Shown one piece after another: positions 7,117 to 13,295 of a stretch of 19,959 nt of DNA (its first letter is position 1; every line of letters begins with the position of its first letter). The stretch spans positions 1 through 19,959 of the forward strand of contig JAEDNR010000030.1 of NCBI GenBank assembly GCA_016302405.1, given 5' to 3'. This DNA is from Oscillospiraceae bacterium (lineage in GTDB: Bacteria; Bacillota; Clostridia; Oscillospirales; Oscillospiraceae). The notes beneath the pieces were generated by a model. It saw only the letters and a program-made list of their open reading frames with translations. It was not told the DNA's origin and did no database searches. The translations under genes were made by a program, and so were the position numbers.

Positions 7117-8127
7117 ATGGAACCGATTATTGAACTGCAGGGCCTTTCCAAGACTTTCGGGTCCGGGGACAATCAGGTGGCGGCGCTGCAGAATGTATCC
7201 CTGGCGGTAAACCCCGGGGAAATCTTCGGCATTATCGGCCTTTCCGGCGCGGGCAAGAGCACCCTGGTGCGCTGCGTAAATCTGCTGGAGCGGCCGGACG
7301 CGGGAAAGGTGCTTTTCCACGGGGAGGACCTGACGAAGCTTACGGGTAAGGAGCTGCGGCAGCGGCGGCGGAAGATCTCCATGATCTTCCAGAGCTTCAA
7401 CCTCCTGGATCAGCGGACTTCCCTGGACAATATCTGCTTCCCCCTGGAGCTTGAGGGGGTTTCCAAGAAGGACGCGCGGAAACGGGCCATGGAGCTTCTC
7501 GAAACCGTGGGCCTGCCGGATAAGGCCGGGAGCTACCCCGTTCAGCTGTCCGGCGGTCAGAAGCAGCGCATCGCCATCGCCCGGGCGCTGGCGTCGGATC
7601 CGGAGGTGCTGCTGTGCGACGAGGCAACCTCCGCCCTGGACCCCAAGACCACGGACTCCATTTTGAAGCTCCTGCAGAAGATCAACCGGGAGCGGGGCAT
7701 CACCGTCATCATCATCACCCACCAGATGTCCGTCATCGAGCAGATCTGCCACCGGGTCGCCATTCTGGATTCCGGCGTGGTGGCGGAAGTGGGGGCGGTG
7801 GAGCGTGTATTTTCCAACCCCCAGTCCAAGGCAGGACGGCGGCTGGTCAGTCCGGACGTGGCCCTGCCCGTTGTGGATTGGGACACCCCTGTGGCCCGGA
7901 TCGCCTTTAACGGCACCATGACGGAGGAACCGGTGATTGCCTCCCTGGTCAAGGAAAAGGGAATTCTCGTGAGCATTCTGGGCGCGGACACCCGGAATGT
8001 GGACGGCAAGGCCTTCGGCACCATGCTGATCTCCCTGCCGGAGGAAGAAGAAGGAAAAAAAGCGGTGCTGGATTTCCTGAACAGCCACGCGGGCATCTCG
8101 GCGGAGGAGGTACATAAGGATGTTTGA
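7117..8127 (+). CDS. metN: Methionine ABC transporter ATP-binding protein MetN
   Basis: A 336-residue ATPase of the methionine importer. It hydrolyses ATP on the cytoplasmic face to drive uptake through MetI. Motifs: Walker A GLSGAGKST (41-49), Q-loop Gln92, ABC signature LSGGQ (144-148), Walker B VLLCDEATSALDP (164-176) and switch His202. The C-terminal region (about 262-336) matches the NIL domain that binds methionine and inhibits transport when the cell is replete. The full length and presence of NIL separate MetN from other ABC ATPases. AGGAGG (7104-7109) is 7 nt before the ATG. The gene is first after the Met T-box and overlaps metI by 8 nt. Confidence 0.97.
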   Translation: MEPIIELQGLSKTFGSGDNQVAALQNVSLAVNPGEIFGIIGLSGAGKSTLVRCVNLLERPDAGKVLFHGEDLTKLTGKELRQRRRKISMIFQSFNLLDQRTSLDNICFPLELEGVSKKDARKRAMELLETVGLPDKAGSYPVQLSGGQKQRIAIARALASDPEVLLCDEATSALDPKTTDSILKLLQKINRERGITVIIITHQMSVIEQICHRVAILDSGVVAEVGAVERVFSNPQSKAGRRLVSPDVALPVVDWDTPVARIAFNGTMTEEPVIASLVKEKGILVSILGADTRNVDGKAFGTMLISLPEEEEGKKAVLDFLNSHAGISAEEVHKDV

Positions 8128-8830
8128 TTTGTTTTCGGATCCCGTAAAGGTTGCCCAGCAGCTGGAGATCATTGCCAGCGAATACGGCTTCGCGGTGTGG
8201 GAAACGCTGTACGCCCTGGCGCTGGAAGTGGTTTTCGCCTATGTCATCGGCCTTCCGGCGGGTGTACTGCTGGTGACCGGCGAAAAGGAAGGAATCCATC
8301 CCCTGCCCGGCTGGTTTATGAAGATCATCAACTGGGTCATCAATATTCTTCGCAGCGTGCCTTTCCTGATTCTGATGATTATTGTTCTGCCCTTGAGTAA
8401 AATCTTAGTTGGCACCAAGGTGGGCACCATCGCCACCATTCCCCCTATGGTCATTGCGGCCTTTCCCCTGGTGGCCCGGATGGTGGAAAGCTCTCTCAGG
8501 GAAGTGAATCAGGGTGTCATTGAGGCGGCCCAGTCCATGGGCGCTTCCACCTGGCAGATTGTGACCAAGGTGATGCTCCCCGAAGCTACCCCCAGCCTGA
8601 TTTCCGGGGCCACCATCACCTTCGGAACCATTCTTGGCTACGGGGCCATGTCCGCGGCTCTTGGCGGCGGCGGCCTGGGCAAGATGGCTATCCAGTACGG
8701 TTACTACAATTTCCAGTTCATCGTTATGTGGGCGGCAGTCATCGGACTGATCCTGCTGGTACAGATTTTCCAGTCTGCTGGAACCAAGATCGCTGCATCT
8801 TGCGACAAGCGGCTGAAGAATAGAAGCTAA
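8120..8830 (+). CDS. metI: Methionine ABC transporter permease MetI
   Basis: A 236-residue inner-membrane permease of the BPD/MetI family. It has about five hydrophobic segments (near 27-52, 70-95, 103-121, 160-185 and 197-220). The cytoplasmic EAA loop that docks on MetN is seen as VIEAAQSMGASTWQIVTKVMLPEA split over 133-156, with the expected Gly after the Ala pair. NILRSVPFLILM (75-86) is also typical of MetI. The start codon lies inside the last codons of metN (8-nt overlap), indicating translational coupling and 1:1 production. Membrane topology was judged by eye. Confidence 0.96.
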   Translation: MFDLFSDPVKVAQQLEIIASEYGFAVWETLYALALEVVFAYVIGLPAGVLLVTGEKEGIHPLPGWFMKIINWVINILRSVPFLILMIIVLPLSKILVGTKVGTIATIPPMVIAAFPLVARMVESSLREVNQGVIEAAQSMGASTWQIVTKVMLPEATPSLISGATITFGTILGYGAMSAALGGGGLGKMAIQYGYYNFQFIVMWAAVIGLILLVQIFQSAGTKIAASCDKRLKNRS

Positions 8831-8860
8831 CCATTTTATTGAGAAAAGGAGCGTAACATT

Positions 8861-9670
8861 ATGAAAAAGACCATTGCCATCGTTCTGACCCTGGTGCTGT
8901 GCATCGGCCTGCTGGCCGGGTGCGGCAAGAAAGCTGACGACAAGGTGATTACCATTGCCGCTACCCCCAACCCCCACGCCGAGATCCTGGAAGTGGCGAA
9001 GGATGTCCTGGCCAAGGATGGCTGGGAACTGAAGATCACCGTGTACAACGACTACGTGGTTCCCAACAACGTGGTGGAAGACGGCGAAATTGATGCCAAC
9101 TACTTCCAGCACACCCCCTATCTGGATGAGTTCAATGAAGCAAACGGAACCCATCTGGTGAGCGTTGCCACCGTGCACTATGAGCCCCTGGGCCTGTACC
9201 CCGGAACCAAGACCGCCATTGCGGACCTGGCTGACGGCGACAAGGTTGCCGTTGCCAACGATGCTACCAACCGCGCCCGCGGCCTGCAGCTGCTGGAGGC
9301 GCAGGGCCTGATTAAGCTGAAGGAGGGCGTTGGCCTCACCGCTACCAAGCTGGACATCGTGGAAAATCCCCTGAACCTGGAGATCGTGGAACTGGAAGCC
9401 GCGCAGATTCCCAACGTCCTGGACAGCGTGGCCGTGGCCGTGATCAACGGTAACTACGCCCTGGGTGCCGGACTGAATGCCGGTACCGATGCCCTGGCTG
9501 TTGAAGCTGCCGATTCCCTGGCCGCCACCACCTTTGGCAACATTCTGGTTGTCAAGGCCGGCAATGAGAACACCGCCAAGACCGAGGCTCTGAAGAAAGC
9601 TCTGCTCAGCGATGCGGTCAGAGATTACATCAACAACACCTACTCCGGCGCAGTTGTGCCCATGTTCTGA
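8861..9670 (+). CDS. metQ: Methionine-binding lipoprotein MetQ (NlpA family)
   Basis: A 269-residue substrate-binding lipoprotein delivering methionine to MetNI. A type II signal peptide has lipobox LLAGC, so Cys21 becomes the lipidated N-terminus. The mature domain has NlpA-family features: ITIAATPNPHAEILE (30-44), a YNDYVVPNNVVEDGEIDANYFQH stretch split over about 62-84, YFQHTPYLDEFN (81-92), a GLYPGT motif and NGNYALGAGL toward the C-terminus. AGGAG precedes the ATG. The gene follows metI by 30 nt and completes the importer. Codon use is strongly biased (CTG, GCC, AAG), consistent with high expression of a binding protein. Confidence 0.96.
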   Translation: MKKTIAIVLTLVLCIGLLAGCGKKADDKVITIAATPNPHAEILEVAKDVLAKDGWELKITVYNDYVVPNNVVEDGEIDANYFQHTPYLDEFNEANGTHLVSVATVHYEPLGLYPGTKTAIADLADGDKVAVANDATNRARGLQLLEAQGLIKLKEGVGLTATKLDIVENPLNLEIVELEAAQIPNVLDSVAVAVINGNYALGAGLNAGTDALAVEAADSLAATTFGNILVVKAGNENTAKTEALKKALLSDAVRDYINNTYSGAVVPMF

Positions 9671-9697
9671 TTAAACGTCTGATTGTTCCGATAAAAC

Positions 9698-9719
9698 GGG
9701 GCGGCATTTTTGCCGCCCC
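9698..9719 (+). terminator. GC-rich hairpin at the end of metNIQ
   Basis: GGGGCGGCA (9698-9706) pairs perfectly with TGCCGCCCC (9711-9719) around a TTTT loop. The following tract is only ATTTCC, so termination on the plus strand may be partial and allow read-through into azlC 24 nt later. Confidence 0.65.
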
Positions 9720-9742
9720 AATTTCCGCAAGTGAGAGAGACT

Positions 9743-10444
9743 ATGAACCGTAAAGAATACAGCCTCGGCCTGCGCCGGGGCCTTCCTGTTGGAATGGGGT
9801 ACTTCTCCGTCAGCTTCGGCTTTGGCGCTCTGGCGGCATCCCAGGGGATCCGGGCGCTGGACGCGGCCCTGATTTCCGTTACGAACCTTACCAGCGCCGG
9901 ACAGTTTGCCGGGCTGACCCTGATTCTGGCCTCGGCGGGGCTGTGGGAAATGGTGCTGACCCAACTGGTGATCAACAGCCGCTACGCCCTCATGAGCCTG
10001 GCTCTCAGCCAGCGGATGGGGGAGAAAATCGGCCTGCTGCCCCGCTTCTTTGTAGCCTTTATCAATACCGACGAGATCTTTGCCCTGGCCATGTCCCGGC
10101 AGGAGCCGCTGACCACGCCCTACCTGCTGGGGCTGGGGGCGCTGCCCATTGTGGGCTGGACCGGCGGCACCCTCCTGGGAGCCCTGGCGGGGTCCGTACT
10201 GCCCACGAATATCCGCACCGCCCTGGGGGTCATGCTCTACGGCATGTTCATTGCCATTGTGGTGCCCCCGGCAAAGCAGGAGCGCCCGGTGCTGATTGCC
10301 GCGCTGCTGGCCCTTTTGTGCAGCAGCCTCTTTGCCTGGGTGCCGGGGCTGAACCGGGTGTCTCCCGGCATTTCCATCGTGGTGTGCACCGTGGCGGCGG
10401 CCTCGGTGTGCGCAATGCTCTTTCCGGTGGAGGAGGACACATGA
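9743..10444 (+). CDS. azlC: AzlC family amino-acid exporter subunit
   Basis: A 233-residue multi-pass membrane protein of the AzlC family. With AzlD it exports branched-chain amino acids or their analogues. Family features: N-terminal RRGLPVGMGYFSVSFGFG (11-28), an SAGQFAGL segment (51-58), VINSRYALMSLAL (76-88) and FINTDEIFALA (106-116), then hydrophobic C-terminal segments. The chosen ATG at 9743 gives the usual AzlC N-terminus. The ribosome site (GTGAGAGAG) is weak. Its stop overlaps the azlD start as ATGA. Its position directly behind metNIQ suggests shared expression in response to tRNA-Met charging, or a methionine-related substrate. That link is inference. Confidence 0.9.
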   Translation: MNRKEYSLGLRRGLPVGMGYFSVSFGFGALAASQGIRALDAALISVTNLTSAGQFAGLTLILASAGLWEMVLTQLVINSRYALMSLALSQRMGEKIGLLPRFFVAFINTDEIFALAMSRQEPLTTPYLLGLGALPIVGWTGGTLLGALAGSVLPTNIRTALGVMLYGMFIAIVVPPAKQERPVLIAALLALLCSSLFAWVPGLNRVSPGISIVVCTVAAASVCAMLFPVEEDT

Positions 10445-10758
10445 GTATTTACATGTATATCGCAGTTATGGCTCTTACCACCTACCTCATCCGCCTGCTC
10501 CCCATGACCATCTTCCGCAAGCCCATCCGCAGCCGGTTTCTGAAGTCATTTCTGCACTATGTTCCCTATGCATGCCTGAGCGCCATGACCTTTCCCGGTA
10601 TCCTGACCAGTACGGGAAATGTGATCTCCGGCGCTTCGGCGCTGATTGTCGCGGTGATTCTTGCGTACTTTGGCAGGAGCCTTATTACCGTAGCCCTCAG
10701 CAGCTCCTGCGCGGTGCTGATTACCCAGTGGCTGCTCGCCCTGGCGGGAATCGGCTGA
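10441..10758 (+). CDS. azlD: AzlD family exporter subunit
   Basis: A 105-residue small membrane protein with about four hydrophobic segments and the AzlD signature. That signature is an N-terminal LTTYLIRLLPMTIF (12-25) followed by FLHYVPYACLSAMTFPGIL (37-55). It partners AzlC in amino-acid export. The start codon overlaps the azlC stop (ATGA), a classic coupled pair, and its length is typical. The following ~100 nt (10759-10866) hold no gene and no convincing terminator. Confidence 0.9.
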   Translation: MSIYMYIAVMALTTYLIRLLPMTIFRKPIRSRFLKSFLHYVPYACLSAMTFPGILTSTGNVISGASALIVAVILAYFGRSLITVALSSSCAVLITQWLLALAGIG

Positions 10759-10866
10759 TTTGCCGGGAAGACGCGGTTGATACGGCGCTTTCGCGTAAAA
10801 CGGCTTCCTCTTCGCAAATCTTAAAGACATTTTTATAAATGACCGGGTTTATTTACAGTCTGTTCG

Positions 10867-10895
10867 TTGACGAAAACCGGAACATTTGTTATAAT
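10867..10895 (+). promoter_or_regulatory. Strong consensus promoter, separated from its gene by repeats
   Basis: TTGACG (10867-10872), a 17-nt spacer and a perfect TATAAT (10890-10895). The next plus-strand gene, mntP, starts about 510 nt downstream, with two repeat elements between. It may be the original mntP promoter displaced by insertions. Confidence 0.65.
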
Positions 10896-10898
10896 AAT

Positions 10899-10925
10899 CC
10901 TCACCCTTACCGGTGAGGGTTATTT
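10899..10925 (+). terminator. Short hairpin with T-rich tail, possible terminator or attenuator
   Basis: CCTCACC (10899-10905) pairs with GGTGAGG (10912-10918) around a 6-nt loop, extended by flanking A-T pairs and followed by GTTATTT. It overlaps the likely start of the promoter just upstream. It could end azlCD transcripts. The tail is interrupted, so this is a weak call. Confidence 0.35.
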
Positions 10926-11092
10926 AAGGCAACACCGCACAAATCGTCTGCGGCCGGATGGCGGGTCTTTTCCCCCATCCGCGCAGTTTGGAAAACAGGA
11001 AATACACCAAGTATTCCTCTGTTTTCCAAACTTTCGGCTGAGGAAAAATCCCACGCCACCGGCTCTTGCCGAATTGTGCGGTGTTGCCTTAA
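10924..11092. mobile_element. 169-bp MITE-like element with 19-bp perfect terminal inverted repeats
   Basis: TTAAGGCAACACCGCACAA (10924-10942) is repeated exactly inverted at 11074-11092. Inverse similarity continues inward with mismatches to the centre, where AGTTTGGAAAACAG pairs with CTGTTTTCCAAACT, so the whole element is one long imperfect hairpin. It is flanked by TTAT on both sides (10920-10923 and 11093-11096). Alternatively the outer TTAA is the duplicated target and the repeat begins GGCAAC, as in IS5-like elements. No transposase is encoded, so it must be mobilised in trans. Confidence 0.8.
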
Positions 11093-11097
11093 TTATG

Positions 11098-11340
11098 TGC
11101 ATATCGGCTTAACGCAGGAAAGAGATAAATTGAAATTCAATTGACAATTGACAATGAACAATTGACAATTAAGGAATCCCTTTGGTATGATTTAAAATAA
11201 AAAGAATTTGAACGAAAACAAAAGGATTCCTTTCAAAATCGTCCCGTAGGGACACAATAATTGTCAACTGTCAATTGTCAATTGTCAATTCAGGCCGTGC
11301 CGATAAATTCCAATTTTCCACTCTGCGGAAATAACCTGAT
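11098..11340. repeat. Repeat island C: shared terminal modules around a TTGACAATT element
   Basis: The left module TATCGGCTTAACGCAGG...GATAAATTGAAATTC (11101-11138) and the inverted right module ATAAATTCCAATTTTCC (11303-11319, onward to ~11335) match the boundaries of the other islands. The core (11138-11291) is the TTGACAATT-array element also found inverted at 1551-1692. Tandem TTGACAATT arrays form its ends, with GGAATCC/GGATTCC arms and the GTCCC-gta-GGGAC hairpin inside. It contains TTGACA (11162-11167), an 18-nt spacer and TATGAT (11186-11191), a promoter-like pair aimed at mntP. Confidence 0.8.
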
Positions 11341-11408
11341 CAGCATTTTCCGCTTTACTGTGCGCCGTATGCGCATAAGTTTTTGTCCGAATGGGAGGCA
11401 CGCTGCAA

Positions 11409-11984
11409 ATGGGAATCGGTGCGTTGGTTTTTCTGGCTGTCGGCCTGAGTATGGATGCTTTCGCGGTGTCCGTGTGCAAGGGACTGGGTATGACAAAGTC
11501 GTCTGTGAAGGGGGGGCTGCTGTGCGGCCTCTGGTTTGGCGGCTTTCAGGCCCTGATGCCCCTGATCGGCTTTTTCCTGGGCTCCCTCTTTGCCGAGGCC
11601 ATCGAAGCCTTTGACCACTGGGTGGCCTTTGCCCTGCTGGTGCTGATCGGCGTCAACATGCTCAAAGAAGCCCTGGAAAAGGGGGACAGCTGTTCTACCG
11701 AGGGCCGGGGCGACTTCTCGGTGAAGACCATGTTTGTCATGGCGGTGGCAACTTCCATTGACGCTCTGGCGGTGGGCATCTCCCTGGCCATGGCGGGAGA
11801 CGTGAATATCTTCCAGGCGGTGGGCCTCATTGGCGTTGTCACCTTTGTTCTCTCCGCGGCGGGGGTCAAGGTGGGCAGCGTTTTCGGCTGCCGGTACGAG
11901 AAGAAGGCCCAGATCGCGGGCGGCGTGATCCTGATTCTGCTGGGGATTCGGATTCTGCTGGAGCACATGGGGATCCTGGGATGA
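11409..11984 (+). CDS. mntP: Manganese efflux pump MntP
   Basis: A 191-residue, six-helix membrane protein that exports Mn2+. It is built as two related halves. Half one has LSMDAFAVSV (13-22, Asp16) and GGFQALMPLIG (44-54). Half two has ATSIDALAVGISLA (114-127, Asp118) and an AAGVKVGSVFG segment (150-160). Length fits the family. Start choice: GGGAGG (11393-11398) lies 10 nt before ATG 11409. An ATG at 11391 overlaps that ribosome site and would add six residues. No yybP-ykoY Mn riboswitch or MntR operator is recognisable upstream, which is occupied by repeats. Its stop overlaps the next start (ATGA). Confidence 0.95.
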   Translation: MGIGALVFLAVGLSMDAFAVSVCKGLGMTKSSVKGGLLCGLWFGGFQALMPLIGFFLGSLFAEAIEAFDHWVAFALLVLIGVNMLKEALEKGDSCSTEGRGDFSVKTMFVMAVATSIDALAVGISLAMAGDVNIFQAVGLIGVVTFVLSAAGVKVGSVFGCRYEKKAQIAGGVILILLGIRILLEHMGILG

Positions 11985-12424
11985 AAAAACGGAACGCTTT
12001 GTGCTGTGTCCTGATCGCGCTGAACCTGGCGCTCATCTGGGGAAATTCCACCCTGCCCGGCGGTGTTTCCATGGAGCTGAGCGACGGCTTTCTGGCGCTG
12101 CTGAGTCAGGGCCTGCCCGCCCTTGCTGTAATCGGGTCCACCCTGATACGGAAGCTTGCCCATTTTTCGGAGTTTGCCTGCCTGGGACTGCTGCTGGGCT
12201 GGCTGCTTTCTCCGGAGGGGGGCTTTCGGGGCTTCGCGACGCCTGCCCTGCTGGGAACGCTGGCGGCCTGCGTGGATGAAACCATTCAGCGCTTTGTCCC
12301 CGGCCGGGAATCCAGCCTGATCGATGTGTGGATCGACATCTTCGGTGTCTGCGCCGGTATACTTTTGCTCCGTTTGGGGTATTGTTGTATCAGACGCCGG
12401 AAAGAACGCAAACAGAACTTTTGA
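11981..12424 (+). CDS. VanZ family membrane protein
   Basis: A 147-residue protein with about four membrane segments (near 7-20, 62-77, 86-100 and 117-134) and a basic C-terminal tail. VanZ-family motifs are clear: WGNSTLPG (20-27), RKLAHFSEFACLGLLLG (57-73) and DETIQRFVPGR followed by SLIDVWIDIFG (99-122). VanZ of Enterococcus gives low teicoplanin resistance, and most family members in Clostridia have no assigned role and are not resistance genes. The start overlaps the mntP stop (ATGA), so the two are coupled although functionally unrelated on current knowledge. The next gene follows by 20 nt. Confidence 0.88.
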   Translation: MKKRNALCCVLIALNLALIWGNSTLPGGVSMELSDGFLALLSQGLPALAVIGSTLIRKLAHFSEFACLGLLLGWLLSPEGGFRGFATPALLGTLAACVDETIQRFVPGRESSLIDVWIDIFGVCAGILLLRLGYCCIRRRKERKQNF

Positions 12425-12444
12425 CCATTTTTGGAGGATAACCT

Positions 12445-12966
12445 ATGAAACGTATTGCTGCTTTAACCCTTGCTTTTGTGTTGGCCCTGGGCTGCTTTGC
12501 CGGGTGCGCTGCCCAGGAGAAGACTTCCGGCGGCTTTGACGGCACGCTGGAGGAGCTGGCTGCCAAAATTTACGAAAACCACAGCGCTTTGGAGCTGCGG
12601 CTGATGACCATGGAAATGGATCTGAACGACCCGGACGCCATGCGCTATAACGCGGGATTATCCGATGTTTCCGAGATTTCCGAGGCCCTGATCTCCGAGC
12701 CCATGATGGGCAGCCAGGCCTACTCCCTGGTTCTTGTCCGGGTGAAGGAGGGCGCGGATGCCGGTAAGATCGCCAAGACCATGTTTGACAGTATTGATAC
12801 CCGGAAGTGGATCTGCGTGGAGGCGGACACCAAGACCGCTGCCTACTGCGGCGACATCGCCATGTTCTTCATGGTGGGAAGCAACTTCTCCGAACAGGTT
12901 ACAACCCAGTCCATGCTGGATGCCTTTAAGGCCTCTGTTTCCGGCGACGTAACGGTTGTGGGATAA
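12445..12966 (+). CDS. DUF4358 lipoprotein
   Basis: A 173-residue predicted lipoprotein. It has a signal peptide with lipobox CFAGC (Cys21), then a DUF4358-like domain (about 38-165). That domain has LEELAAKIYE near its start, a central region of Ala/Met/Ser segments ending in YSLVLVRVKEGADAGKIA (91-108), and an AAYCGDIAMFFMVG stretch (132-145). GGAGG lies before the ATG. Family members often sit next to MBOAT and DHHW genes in Clostridia, and both are found just downstream here beyond a repeat island. That supports an accessory role in envelope polymer modification. The activity is not known. Confidence 0.8.
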   Translation: MKRIAALTLAFVLALGCFAGCAAQEKTSGGFDGTLEELAAKIYENHSALELRLMTMEMDLNDPDAMRYNAGLSDVSEISEALISEPMMGSQAYSLVLVRVKEGADAGKIAKTMFDSIDTRKWICVEADTKTAAYCGDIAMFFMVGSNFSEQVTTQSMLDAFKASVSGDVTVVG

Positions 12967-12970
12967 AAAC

Positions 12971-13192
12971 AGATGCGCTTCGGCTTTGCGCGGAAAGCAG
13001 ACAAATTGGAATTTATCGAATTCCCAGAAATGCCTTGGCTCCCCCTGTGGGGGAGCTGTCACGGCCGTGCCGTGACTGAGAGGGCCCTCTCTGCCCCCTA
13101 CGGGGGCACCTCTCCCAAAGGGAGAGGCAAGGGCGGTTGCGCCGCCAGTTCTACAAATTCCAATTTGCCGCACTGCCGCGTTAAGCCGACAA
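12971..13192. repeat. Repeat island D: five consecutive perfect hairpins inside shared terminal modules
   Basis: The left module ends in ACAAATTGGAATTT (13001-13014). The inverted right module begins CAAATTCCAATTTGCC (13154-13169) and ends GTTAAGCCGAC. The core has GCTCCCCC/GGGGGAGC (13038-13056), GTCACGG/CCGTGAC (13058-13076), the palindrome GAGAGGGCCCTCTC (13078-13091), GCCCCC/GGGGGC (13093-13107) and CCTCTCCC/GGGAGAGG (13109-13127). It fills most of the gap between the DUF4358 and MBOAT genes. A related core begins at 19908. Confidence 0.85.
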
Positions 13193-13213
13193 ACACAAAA
13201 ATATGAGCCGCAG

Positions 13214-13281
13214 GCCGGGGGACGGGAATTGCCCGCCCTCCGGTCAATGGCATCATCCGTCCGGAACCGGGGTATCCCCGG
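13214..13281 (+). promoter_or_regulatory. Two GC-rich hairpins in the MBOAT gene leader
   Basis: An imperfect stem spans about 13214-13243. CCGGGG-tat-CCCCGG (13267-13281) ends 2 nt before the AAGGAG ribosome site. No known riboswitch class is recognised. A structural effect on translation is possible but unproven. Confidence 0.3.
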
Positions 13282-13295
13282 AAAAGGAGATTGAT

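Noticed and set aside
11098..11408. yybP-ykoY manganese riboswitch or MntR operator upstream of mntP
   Set aside because: No recognisable riboswitch core or operator. The region is occupied by repeat elements.
11981..12424. Glycopeptide resistance gene
   Set aside because: VanZ-like proteins are widespread without resistance function, and no vanHAX or vanRS genes accompany it.
13038..13127. CRISPR-like array
   Set aside because: The units are different hairpins, not identical repeats with equal spacers, and no cas genes are present.
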